Notes under the pieces: model-generated
What the model was told of the DNA's origin: nothing
What the model saw: only the letters and a program-made list of their open reading frames with translations
Database searches by the model: none
Shown: one piece after another, positions 22,346 through 32,300 of the stretch
Layout of the letters: the number at the start of each line of letters is the position of its first letter
Position numbering within the stretch: position 1 is the stretch's first letter
Made by a program: the position numbers and the translations under genes
Source of the DNA: Cymbomonas tetramitiformis
Lineage: Eukaryota > Chlorophyta > Pyramimonadophyceae > Pyramimonadales > Pyramimonadaceae
Assembly: GCA_001247695.2 (NCBI GenBank)
Contig: LGRX02030318.1
Location: 37,403-101,402, forward strand
Length of the DNA: 64,000 nt
Direction: 5' to 3'

Positions 22346-22724
22346 GGCCACCGCTGGCTACTTTGGTACTGTCGATTGACTTCTTACTCACTCTGGAGGC
22401 ACACCGACATGGTGGTGTGCAGAACTCCTGTGACCTCAAAGACTTCTTCAATCCGGTTTATGGTTTTACTTTGACACCTTTGAAATCTTCAATTTGACTT
22501 GCTGACACAGAGCCTTTCAGTAGTTTACCAGGACCTTAATTGCCTGTGAGTTTCTGCTTGTGAGTTTCTGCTCTTGTGCTAGCTAGAGGGTTCTAATTTG
22601 TGTATCAGAATTGCACAGTTAGATTAGCAGTTAGGCCTTGTCGCCCTGGCTCCTGCCCTAACACTTACAGCTTTACATTTTCTGACTCTCCTAGCCTGTC
22701 ACCACCCACAGTGCTGGGGTGGTG

Positions 22725-22978
22725 TGCTGAAATCTGTATAGGCAGCCCTGACTGGGAGTCCCGGTCAGGCCCCTATGACAGATCCCTAGGACCAACACTG
22801 GACTGCTGGCTGATCTGTAGGTTCGTACTGTGACACACGCTGTGTCACAGGTAGGCTAGACTCCGAGACCGTCCGAGACCGTTCCGGGTATATCTAGCTT
22901 AGGGTTTATTTATCTTATACAGTTTATCCACACGAGTACGGGACTTTCTGATATCTAGTGTACTTGGGTATTCCGGTA
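22725..22978 (+). repeat. 3' LTR
   Basis: 254 bp, identical to the 5' LTR except for two substitutions (GCTGGCTGATC for GCTGACTGATC; CTTGGGTATT for CTTGGATATT). It is preceded by GGGGTGGTG, a short purine/GT tract in the polypurine-tract position. Confidence 0.92.
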
Positions 22979-23334
22979 ACCTAAAGTAAGTAGATTATTC
23001 AAGAGTTTGACGCTTATTCAAGTCTACGGTGTATGGTACGACTTTTATCAAATCCACGGTGTATGCGGGTACCATATCTTCAAATCTATCGCGTCGCGAC
23101 CGCAAATTCTTTTAAGCAAATCTCCCATTTAATTACTAGTGATGACTGTATCAAAACCCGCTCTACGACGCTTCATATGTGTGTGTCAACGTTGAAAGTA
23201 TTGGAATTGGTAAAATTCAAGTTGTATCGAAAATACCTAGATGACGATGCATTGCATATAAATTATTGTCAATATCGAATATATCATCATTGCTTTCGGT
23301 GCCTCTTCAGCAGTGTCAACAACGGAGCCGGACC

Positions 23335-23545
23335 GTCTTCGACGGAGCCCGTCTTCGGCGGGCTACGACGTAGCCGGATCCCGCCTTCGGCGGGATCCCT
23401 ACGGATACGGTCCGGGCCGAAGCCCGCCTTCGGCGGGCTACGACGTAGCCGGATCCCGCCTTCGGCGGGATCCCCACGGATACGGTCCGGGCCGAAGCCC
23501 GCCTTCGGCGGGCTACGACGTAGCCGGATCCTGCCTTTCACCGGA
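23335..23545. repeat. 75-bp palindromic tandem array, first block
   Basis: GAAGCCCGCC recurs at 23419 and 23494 (75-bp period). Each unit contains the perfect palindromes GGATCCCGCCTTCGGCGGG(ATCC), GCCCGCCTTCGGCGGGC and GCTACGACGTAGC. Because 75 is divisible by 3, long frames appear on both strands with a 25-residue period; these are not genes. Confidence 0.92.
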
Positions 23546-23618
23546 TCCCTTGGATACGAGCATTTTTCGGAGCCTCGTGAGATGTTCTTTCATAAATAAA
23601 GTTAACGTGAAGCGCAAA

Positions 23619-23886
23619 TCAAGGTTGGGCTTGCGCGAGGGCGCTTCATGCAAAAAGATTCCAGATTCTAGATCGCGAGATATAGGCGATTTAAGTATGC
23701 GCTTAGGTATGGTTAAGTATGGGCGAAACTCGAGCGGTATCGACCATAACTTTGCCATATCGTGGCCAATTTCATCCCTGAAGTGCGCAATGCGTTCACA
23801 TAGGTCTAGGGGACATCTTTATCGAATAAAATGTTTTTCAAAAGATTTTGCACGTAGCACGCACCCCCGCGCAAGCCCAACCTTGA
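23619..23886. mobile_element. nested small TIR element, 19-bp TIRs
   Basis: TCAAGGTTGGGCTTGCGCG (23619-23637) is the perfect reverse complement of 23868-23886. The 268-bp segment lies inside the hAT-like element and has no coding capacity. A clear target duplication is not visible beyond AA. Confidence 0.78.
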
Positions 23887-24421
23887 AATAATCAGCGTAC
23901 GGTACTGTATATATTATCATGAGGGGGTCTTGCGATGATCGGGTGATGTATCACTATTAATATATGCGGATTATTTAAGAGTTTGGTAAGGATTAATTAA
24001 GAGATTGGTAAGGATTCGTTGTTTAAGACTTCTTTGCCTAGGCTATATATTAATTATTCACCGTAGAGTACAGGTATGGCGTCGTTCACCGTAGATGACG
24101 ATATTTCTTGCAGTATGTTGTCGGCAGATAATGCTATTCACAGTAGATAAGTGATATTCACTGCAAATAATGATACTCACTACACGTGATGATATTCACT
24201 AAACGATTTTGCAGATGATCGGCGCTGTACCAAAAGAAAAACGCTTCTTTTAGTCTTACACATCAATATTCACTAACAATGGTCAATGGACCATGTATAA
24301 GTAACCAAATAACTCTGACTTCAAAACAATTTAGTACGATACAACCCCCCTTATTCTTGGTTGGTCCTCTCTAATCAAATGAGATGCCTCAGCAGCAGTG
24401 TCAACAAAGGAGCCGGGCCGT

Positions 24422-24640
24422 CTTCGACGGATACGGCTACGGTCCGGGCCGAAGCCCGCCTCCGGCGGGCTACGACGTAGCCGGATCCCGCCTTCGGCGG
24501 GATCCCTACGGATACGGTCCGGGTCGAAGCCCGCCTTCGGCGGGCTACGACGTAGCCGGATCCCGCCTTCGGCGGGATCCCCACGGATACGGTCCGGGCC
24601 GAAGCCCGCCTTCGGCGGGCTACGTCGTAGACGGATGCCA
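24422..24640. repeat. 75-bp palindromic tandem array, second block
   Basis: Same 75-bp unit and orientation as the block at 23335-23545, again with GGATCCCGCC/GGCGGGATCC and ACGACGT palindromes. It ends shortly before the right TIR of the hAT-like element. Confidence 0.92.
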
Positions 24641-26420
24641 ACGAAATAGCGGACCCGTCTCCGTCTCCGCGGATTAACCCGTCTCCGTTGTTGACACTGC
24701 TCTTCAGCTGTACAGTACACGTTTACAATTTATATCATATCACGACTTTCGATCCCTAGCCAATGCATGGAGTATGTATCGATAGCTGATATTATAAGGC
24801 ACGAGCTCATAACTTGTTTCCATATCGCAACTGCCGCATTTGCATGTCGCTGTCGCGATGCATCCAGAGCGGGATGTTTGCGCATTTCCATTTGCTTTTA
24901 TATTTGCTTGATGATCATAATTGAAATTTTATTTGAAATTGTATACACCCATGCATCGTCTCCCATCCGCATGGCAGAAATCCCGTTGGATGCATCCCAA
25001 CCGACATGCAAGCTCGATAGTTGCGATACAGGAAGCGAGTTGTGGGCAGATGTATTTCACAATTGCACCATGCGTGTTCGACATGCAGACGATGTAGAAG
25101 GGAGACCGCTAGATCGCATCGCGACATGCGAGCACGACGTCTGCAAATATAAATGTATTAAAAGGAAGCACGTTGTCGGCTGTGCCACTTGCGTATCTTT
25201 ATAATTGTAGCATGTATGCGCGTCCACACAATGCATATAAACTCAGAAATGTCGGCACGAATTGCCACTGCGTTTATGCAGTTTTTTAACGACGACGGCT
25301 GTAAATACATGTGCGCCATGCGCAGCGGATGCAGTATCAGATGGAGCGTTGGCGCTGCGACACCGTTTGATAACGGATATATCTATACGAAGTATATATA
25401 CTTCGTATATATATACCCGCATGGTAGATAATCAATATCGTAATGCTCATGCAATATCTTTGGATGCGGCACATGATATATAATCGATATCCAATATATG
25501 CATACTTTATGTAATCGAGTATGCATATATGCACATGTCCGATATCGATTATACATCATGCATGCACGGCATGGTAGATTATTATGAAAAATTCTTCGCG
25601 AATGCTCGACTCCTGCGATTACATTGCAGGCCCTGTGGATGCATGGCCAACATGCATACATCATGCAAACGTGCAAGTTGATGCACGAATGGCACTATCG
25701 ATGATGGAACATGATGACAACATAATGCATGTGTATTACTCGTGATATTTCGTAAGGTCAATATATGCGTATTTAATTTTTAATCATACATAACGATGCC
25801 TGTGACACAATCGAAAGTCAGCGATCGTCACAGCTGCTTGAATTTCTGATCGAAATGGCGATGTATATGTACTCATCTTCACCATTATTCAAGAGTTTCA
25901 CAATATATCAAGTTATAGTATAATATGTATAACATATGTATAATAAAGATATGCTCTCGCCACATGGATATACCTAAAGTAAGTAGATTATTCAAGAGTT
26001 TGACGATTATTCAAGTCTACGGTGTATGGTACGACTTTTATCAAATCCACGGTGTATGCGGGTACCATATCTTCAAATCTATCGCGTCGCGACCGCAAAT
26101 TCTTTTAAGCAAATCTCCCATTTAATTACTAGTGATGACCGTATCAAAACCCGCTCTACGACGCTTCATATGTGTGTGTCAACGTTGAAAGTATTGGAAT
26201 TGGTAAAATTCAAGTTGTATCGAAAATACCTAGATGACGATGCATTGCATATAAATTATTGTCAATATCGAATATATCATCATCGCTTTCGGCGCCTATG
26301 CCTCTTCAGCTGTACAGTACACGTTTACAATTTATATCATATCACGACTTTCGATCCCTAGCCAATGCATGGAGTATGTATCGATAGCTGATATTATAAG
26401 GCACGAGCGGCTCATAACTT

Positions 26421-26817
26421 GATGTTATGTGTCACAGTGCAGCGAGCGGAGCGAGAGGTGCTGTGTCACATAACTCTGGTTATGTGACAGACCGGACCGA
26501 AGGGCCCGGATCAATGCAGACTGTTGTGCCAGCAGTATAAGGTAGGGAACTCTGTAGAGTTCTGCTCCGACACTTGATCTGTTTTCGGGAAGGGTATCAT
26601 CCCGCCCGCCCACCTCACTGGCATTATTTACGTTCGTTTTCATTCCGATATTGCGTTGCGGGTCCCTTTTGCCCGCATTACTATTTGCACTAATAATTCT
26701 TAATTATTAGTGCTCTCCGATACCCTATCCGTGACATGCATCTTGCTTTACAGGTGTGATTATTGGGTAGCTAGGGTAGATAGGGTAGCTAGGGGGGTCC
26801 GTAGGGTAGGTGTGTCA
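26421..26817. mobile_element. 397-bp TIR insertion, CATAACTT duplication
   Basis: Copy 1 of the duplication has one CATAACTT (24808-24815). Copy 2 has two (26413-26420 and 26818-26825) with 397 bp between. The ends form inverted repeats overlapping the duplication: GTTATGTGTCACAG on the left against GTTATGTGACACAC (complement of the right end). An internal inverted pair, GTGTCACATAAC/GTTATGTGAC, lies near 26464-26488. There is no transposase. The 8-bp duplication suggests a hAT-like origin. Confidence 0.75.
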
Positions 26818-27068
26818 CATAACTTCTTTCCATATCGCAACTGCCGCATTTGCATGTCGCTGTCGCGATGCCTCCAGTGCGGGATGTCTGCGCATTTCCA
26901 TTTGCTTTTATATTTGCTTGATGATCATAATTGAAATTTTATTTGAAATTGTAGCTCTATGCACCCATGCATCGTCTCCCATCCGCATGGCAGAAATCCC
27001 GTTGGATGCATCCCAACCGACATGCAAGCTCGACAGTTGCGATACAGGAAGCGAGTTGTGGGCAGATG

Positions 27069-27258
27069 TTACTCTCGTCCCCAGAGTTTAGACGAGCCGC
27101 GCTTCGCGCGGCTACCCGCGATTCGATTCGAGGGCTGCGTTACATGATGATTGTGAAGCTCGTCTAAACGTCTCTACGGATGCCCATCAACTCAATTTGC
27201 GTTACAAACCTAAGTAATAATCGCGCTATTTCGGTCCGTAGACTCGGGTTCCAGAGTA
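27069..27258. mobile_element. 190-bp MITE with 9-bp TSD (Mutator-like)
   Basis: GGGCAGATG flanks the insert on both sides (27060-27068 and 27259-27267), and copy 1 has a single GGGCAGATG (25044-25052). Ends TTACTCTCG and CCAGAGTA form short imperfect TIRs. Inside is the palindromic GCCGCGCTTCGCGCGGC and a TTTAGACGAG/CTCGTCTAAA pair. A 9-bp duplication is characteristic of Mutator-like elements. Confidence 0.8.
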
Positions 27259-27715
27259 GGGCAGATGAGATGTATTTCACAATTGCACCATGCGTGTTCG
27301 ACATGCAGACGATGTAGAAGGGAGACCGCTAGATCGCATCGCGACATGCGAGCACGACGTCTGCAAATATAAATGTATTAAAAGGAAGCACGCTGTCGGC
27401 TGTGCCACTTGCGTATCTTTATAATTGTAGCCTGTATGCGCGTCGTCAAGTATGCACGCTTTGAAAGCATACAAGTAGGGTCTCGCAGCGACTGCAAGCT
27501 GCCACAACCTTATTTAGGCTTGCCTTGCCACGTCAACCTCGGGCCATTTAACCAACACATACGAATGACAGCAACTATTTGTGTTCGTGAAAGTAGCGGG
27601 ATGACGTCCACATCAATTCTATTGGCCCCTTGAAGTTCTTCCGACTTACGTGGTGATTTGAATATTGCTGGATCTGGTTAAGCGTTAAAGGGTTTATATA
27701 GGTCATCCGAGAACA

Positions 27716-28022
27716 ATGAAGTTCGCTCTGTTGGTGCTCGCCCTATCACTCGTGCTCACTTGCCTTGAGGTTTGCACGATACTTTCTCCTCTCTCTTACC
27801 TGAAATATCCATAACGATACTGTCTTGTAAACTGCTTCGGGTCACTTCGGCCGCAGGATGATATGTCGCTGTCTTTGCTTTCAGAGCTTGTCATCTGCAA
27901 CCCTTCCTGACAATTTGGTAGCCCTACAGCATATCCAACTCGCCCTTGCCGAAGGTGATGAATGTCGTCGTGTCGCTCAGGAGCGTAGTTGTATGACAAT
28001 CGCCCATGTTCGCTGGCAATGA
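27716..28022 (+). CDS. small secreted protein, two exons
   Basis: Exon 1 (27716-27769) encodes MKFALLVLALSLVLTCLE, a textbook signal peptide: short basic start, Leu/Ala/Val core, then a polar residue. A GT-AG intron (27770-27884, 115 bp, acceptor TTGCTTTCAG) joins it in phase 0 to exon 2 (27885-28022). Exon 2 starts SLSSATLPDNLVALQHIQLA and ends AHVRWQ before TGA, giving 63 residues with two Cys near the end (DECRR, RSCMT). The protein should enter the secretory pathway. Alternatively a donor inside exon 2 (GTAGTT near 27990) could join this leader to the coiled-coil/membrane gene starting downstream at 29360, making it that gene's signal peptide. No family was recognised. Both exons are too short to stand out as single open frames. 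Confidence 0.55.
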
Positions 28023-28029
28023 ATACTTA

Positions 28030-28740
28030 TATCAGAAGATCTGTCGCACCTCGACCGCCAAGGCGGAACAAACAACATGTCGTCCCGCAGAGATGTCGAA
28101 CATCGACCGTTAAGAATGAACGAAGTCAGGGTTTTGCTGGGAGGCATCGTCTTAGCTTGATAGTTCTCAAGGATCGTTGCCGAGGCAGAAAGCTCTTGGC
28201 ACCGACGAGGACCGCTAACGAGGGTTCATGATGAATAGTATATTGTTGCGGTATAGTTTTGCGCGTGATTATGTGGAAGACTTTTGATCTTTTGTCGCCA
28301 AGGGGCTTTCGTGTACCTCGGCTGCCGACGGGGTTTGGGTTCAGTTGTCGTCCAACAGTGTTGACCGCCTCAACCGCCGAGGATGATCCATGCCAACCTG
28401 TCACCCAATAGGGTCGCCTAATCTCGACAGCTACTGATGTTCGATGTTAAGTTATTGCCCAGAAGGATCGGTGAAACTAGACCGCCCAGGAGGTTCGACG
28501 TCAAGTGTCGCCCAGGAGGGGTTCTTCGCCTCCCAAACTCGACCACCCTTTGTTTTCTAGGAGGCTCCTCGCACCACGTCGAGGATCGGTCACAAGGGGT
28601 TGCCCAGGAAAGTCGTTGGACCTCTCGAGTGCTGACGAGGATTAGTATCAACCTGTCGCCCACGAGGTTCACTTCACCTCGACATCCGACGGATTTCGAT
28701 GTCGATACGGCGCCCAGGAGGGTCGCATTCTTTCGTGCTC
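28030..28740. repeat. degenerate tandem array, CCTGTCGCCCAGGAGG-like units
   Basis: Variants of TCGCCCAGGAGGGTCG, CCTCGACNGCCGACGAGG and AACCTGTCGCCCA recur roughly every 60-90 bp with heavy divergence. The plus-strand frame 28437-29039 runs through it but is not convincing as a gene. It lies between two exon clusters and probably inside an intron or intergenic spacer. Confidence 0.6.
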
Positions 28741-29359
28741 GTCGTTTTCGCTGCAATGCTGCAATTCATTGCTTGTGGGGTTCTCGTAGGTGGTGGAGAC
28801 TCGATACCTGTATCCACCCAACAACTTTGCTCCGCCTCTGGTTCTTGGCCTGCAGCCCATCTTCAGTGCTAAACCTGCGGTGCTCGCACTGCTCTTTGTC
28901 CTCTTTTCCCATTGGCTCGCATTCGAACCCCTTGCAACCCCTCATCTGGAGCACTGCCCTCCTGTACTTCGCCCTTGGAGCTCACAGCAAGGGTTTTGCC
29001 TTCGGCAGAAGGTGGCGGCTCCGAGTGTCTTGTGTGTGAACGGTAGAGCTCTCTGACTGGCCCCCGTCGCATATGTCGATGTTTACTAGCAGGAATGCAG
29101 TTCAAAACCAAGATAATCTGCCTTTGTGCTCTTGCCTGACGTGTTGGAGTTGGCGGATGAGTGGGGGACTTACGATTCTTCGGCTGGCGGGGCCGTGCAG
29201 TTATTGGCCCGGGCAGTGCACGCAAGCCCATAACTTGGATGCAAAACCCTATTTTCCTTCAGTGCAACTAGATGAGGCGGTGCAGAAGCAGCCAGCTCAA
29301 GACACGGGTGAAAAGATGGCTTTTGTACAGGAACTTATAATTGCGGGTGTTGGCTGCAG
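28741..29359 (+). other. possible upstream exons of the coiled-coil gene
   Basis: Coding-like pieces occur but could not be joined in phase: LPDVLELADEWGTYDSSAGG near 29132-29195, and QLDEAVQKQPAQDTGEK near 29265-29315 after a TTCCTTCAG acceptor. They look like further exons of the gene downstream. I give no exact limits. Confidence 0.35.
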
Positions 29360-32300
29360 CAGAATCTCGGAGATCTCCAAGTATTGCCTCAAGCATCCGA
29401 GTTAGGCGCGCTCGATGCAAGGTTAGGCACGCATGAAGCATCAGCTTCTAAGTCAAGAGGACTGGCAGTCGGAAATGAGGATATTGTATCTCAGCTCAAG
29501 GTATGGCCCTCCGCTAATATGTGAGTCAGGAAATTTCCTGGAAAACCCCCTGGGATGCACCCGATGTAAAGCAAGAAAGAACGCCGGGTCACAGGAGGGT
29601 AGTACTACTCAGATGCATATTTGGTCAGGACACAGTATTTGGTTTGTCTAGTCCTGTTTTTTGTTTGCTGCAGCGAGACACGCTCAACTTGGCCGTGCGG
29701 GACGTCAGATCCCTGCTGCCTCCTGAGCCGTCCACTCTAGCCCTTCTGCAAACCCTAAAAATGTGTCCCGGGAACACGTGTCTTCTAAAGTATGACTACG
29801 TAGACTGTCTTAGGAAACCGTCCGATCTTGACTACCTCTCTGCATGGGGGCCCAAGATATCTAAGGAACACGGTTCAGCTTAACTTTGAAAACTCGGTGT
29901 GTCTTACCGTCGGATGCAAGCTCGGCCTTGGTGCGAGGAGGGTCAGCGTGTCCTCGGGAGCCGTCAGATGCAAGCTCGGCCTTGGTACGAGGAGGCTCAG
30001 CGTGTCCTCGGGAGCCGTCAGATGCAAGCTCGGCCTTGGTGCGAGGAGGGTCAGCGTGTCCTCGGGAGCCGTCAGATGCAAGCTCGGCCTTGGTGCGAGG
30101 AGGGTCAGCGTGTCCTCGGGAGCCGTCAGATGCAAGCTTGGCCTCTCTAAACAACTTGTTTTGCCGCCGACTGTTGTGGTGGTGCGTATTTCACACCGTA
30201 GGTATTGAGAGTAGATTCGCATGTGCCCATATACATCATTGGGGCGTGAATGCATGCAAAGTAAGCGGAGGCAAAGCTTGCAGTTCTATCGTTCCCCGGC
30301 CCTTGTTAGGAGGTGCGATGGCAGCGCGGTTTGATGTTCTCATCTTGTGGTGCCCAGGTTTGTGACAGCACGCGCTAACAGCAACTTGGTGCGGGGAGAA
30401 GGGGAAAGGGGTCGTCAGAAGCAACGCGAAGTTGTGACGCTCGAATCAAATATGCTAGACGCGGCGGCCACGGAGACGGTCGCCAAAGATGCAACGATTG
30501 AAGGTTTGAGGCTGGTAAACCTTAAGGGAGGCCAGATGCTGGACACGGCGGCAGAGGAAACCAATCTCGCACATGAGATGCTGGACGCGGCGGCAGCGGA
30601 AACCATAAAGCAAAAACAGATGCTGCAAGAGGCGGTATCGCAGAATATCATTGGGGCAAAGTGGAACGAAGTGTGCCCCATGTGCCATCTGCTCACTTGC
30701 TTCTCTGAAATGACGCCTAAGTTGTCCTCGGGAGCCGTCAGATGCAAGCTCGGCCTTGGTCTGAGGAGGATCAGCGTGTCCTCGGGAGCCGTCAAATGCA
30801 AGCTCGGCCTTGGTGCAAGGAGGGTCAGCGTGTCCTCGGGAGCCGTCAGATGCAAGCTCGGCCTTGGTGCGAGGAGGGTCAGCGTGTCCTCGGGAGCCGT
30901 CAGATGCAAGCTCGGCCTTGGTGCGAGGAGGGTCAGCGTGTCCTCGGGAGCCGTCAGATGCAAGCTCTTGCCTTTCTCTCTGAACGACGAGCTCTTGCAG
31001 CTGACTGTGGCGGTGCATGCCTTAGGTGTGAAGAGGTGGTGACTCTCAAAGGTCACCATCAATGACATGCCCGCACATTCCCTCCAGGCTTTAGTGCATG
31101 CGAGGTCACGGAGGCTCTACAGAACTTCATGGAGTTCACGGAGCTTACAGTTTCTGTCGTGTCTCCGCCCATGTTGGCAGGTGGCAACGAGGCTCCATCC
31201 GCCTGTCCTGATGCAACCTGGTTTCAGCGCACACGTGACAGCAGCAACGCACACGTGACAGCAGCAGCAGCAGCAGCAGCGCACACGTGACAGCGCACGC
31301 GTGACAGCAGTAGTGCCGGGGACGGGAGGGAATGGGTTGTCAGCTGCAAAACAAGATGCTGAATGTGGCAGCCGACGAGGCTATGGTCATGGGCTCTGTG
31401 CTCCAAGAGACCGAGCAGCGGGAGCTGGCGCAGCTGCAACAAGAGGCGCAATTAAAAGAGCATAATGAGCATTTGACCGGGCAGATCTTGAAGGCCAACG
31501 AGGTCCTCCTGGCCAAGGTTGAAGCACACCCCGCACTGCTAGATAAAGCGCTAGGGTCTAAACAAAGGGCTCCATGGCTCAGGGCCCCACGAGACTGTTC
31601 AAGCTCAGGCTCTTCCATGCTCGCTCTGAACGTGCGCATGCAATATGTAGCAGAATTGAGCGCACTTACTGGGCGCAGGATGATGAGATCTTGCGGCTGA
31701 GGGACATGGTGTCACCGCCTCCGCCTCCATTTCCGAATGCACCACTGAGCCCTCCACCGCCATTTCGACGCTTATATCCTAGCACCCCAGGGTCTTTTCG
31801 TCCGACGGGTATGAACCCTGCTCTGCATCACAAGTTCCATTTGCATGGTCATCACACATCAAGCTTGGAGCTGGCCTCGTATCGCAAGCAGCACCTGCAG
31901 AGCACCTGGCCTCATCATACGGTCAGTACATGCAGTGCTCCTCAAGCAGGCTTCATCGTACGCTCAATAGGCACACCGCACCTCGAGCGGGCTTCATCGT
32001 ACGGTCAGTACATGCAGTGCGCCTGAGCGGGCTTCTGGCCGTACGGTCAGACAGGCACACCGCACTCGAGCGGGCTTCATCATACGGTCAGCGTAGTGCA
32101 CTGAGCGGTTTATCGTAATGTCAGTAAGATGTAGTAATTTCGAAGGGTTTATCAGACGGTTTGACTGCACACCGCACTCGAGCGGTCATCATACGTCAGT
32201 ACATGCAGTGCACCTCGAGCGGGCTTACTCGCGAAGTCAACTGGGCACACCGCACCTCGAGCGGGCTTCATCGTACGGTCAATAGACACACCGCACCCCG

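Larger units (their letters stand above)
19386..22983 (+). mobile_element. LTR retrotransposon, Gag-only (TR-GAG type), with 5-bp TSD
   Basis: Two 254-bp LTRs (19391-19644 and 22725-22978) enclose 3.08 kb. ACCTA lies immediately outside each LTR (19386-19390 and 22979-22983), a perfect 5-bp target-site duplication. The LTRs begin TGCTGAAATC and end TTCCGGTA, and I count two differences in 254 bp, so the insertion is recent. A possible primer-binding site TGGCCCCATCCACG starts 5 bases after the 5' LTR; GGTGGTG precedes the 3' LTR. The interior encodes a Gag-like protein only. No reverse transcriptase, integrase or protease is visible in any frame, so it should depend on an autonomous relative. 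Confidence 0.9.
23311..24699. mobile_element. hAT-like non-autonomous element, 15-bp TIRs, 8-bp TSD
   Basis: Perfect 15-bp terminal inverted repeats CAGTGTCAACAACGG (23311-23325) and its complement (24685-24699). The 8-bp duplication CTCTTCAG lies directly outside (23303-23310 and 24700-24707). The paralogous sequence at 26302-26309 has a single CTCTTCAG, an empty site. The CAGTG terminus and 8-bp duplication are diagnostic of the hAT superfamily. Inside are two arrays of a palindromic 75-bp unit, a nested small element, and an internal TIR-like CAGTGTCAACAAAGG at 24396 preceded by GCCTCAGCAG. That internal end suggests two related elements moved as one composite. No transposase is encoded. 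Confidence 0.92.
22979..25970. repeat. tandem duplication, copy 1 (carries a hAT-like insertion)
   Basis: 22979-23310 equals 25971-26309 with few changes and a small indel, and 24700-25200 equals 26302-27440 once later insertions are removed. Copy 2 begins where copy 1 ends, so this is a direct tandem duplication with a base unit of about 1.6 kb. Copy 1 is interrupted by the element at 23311-24699. The interior has no supported gene; open frames such as 24767-25204 are not kept between copies. Confidence 0.88.
25971..27447. repeat. tandem duplication, copy 2 (carries two other insertions)
   Basis: Starts ACCTAAAGTAAGTAGATT, identical to the start of copy 1 at 22979, and tracks it to about 27447, where similarity stops after GTATGCGCGTC. 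It lacks the hAT-like element, and contains instead insertions at 26421-26817 and 27069-27258 that copy 1 lacks. Confidence 0.88.

Noticed and set aside
23313..24649. Frames with 25-residue repeats on both strands
   Set aside because: The 75-bp palindromic array keeps several frames open; no start context or conserved product.
23311..24699. CRISPR array (regular palindromic repeats)
   Set aside because: No spacers: the 75-bp units are contiguous, the context is a transposon, and the genome is eukaryotic.
29828..31068. 18-residue-repeat proteins on both strands
   Set aside because: Artefact of the 54-bp intronic minisatellite; the exons found by splice phase lie between the arrays.
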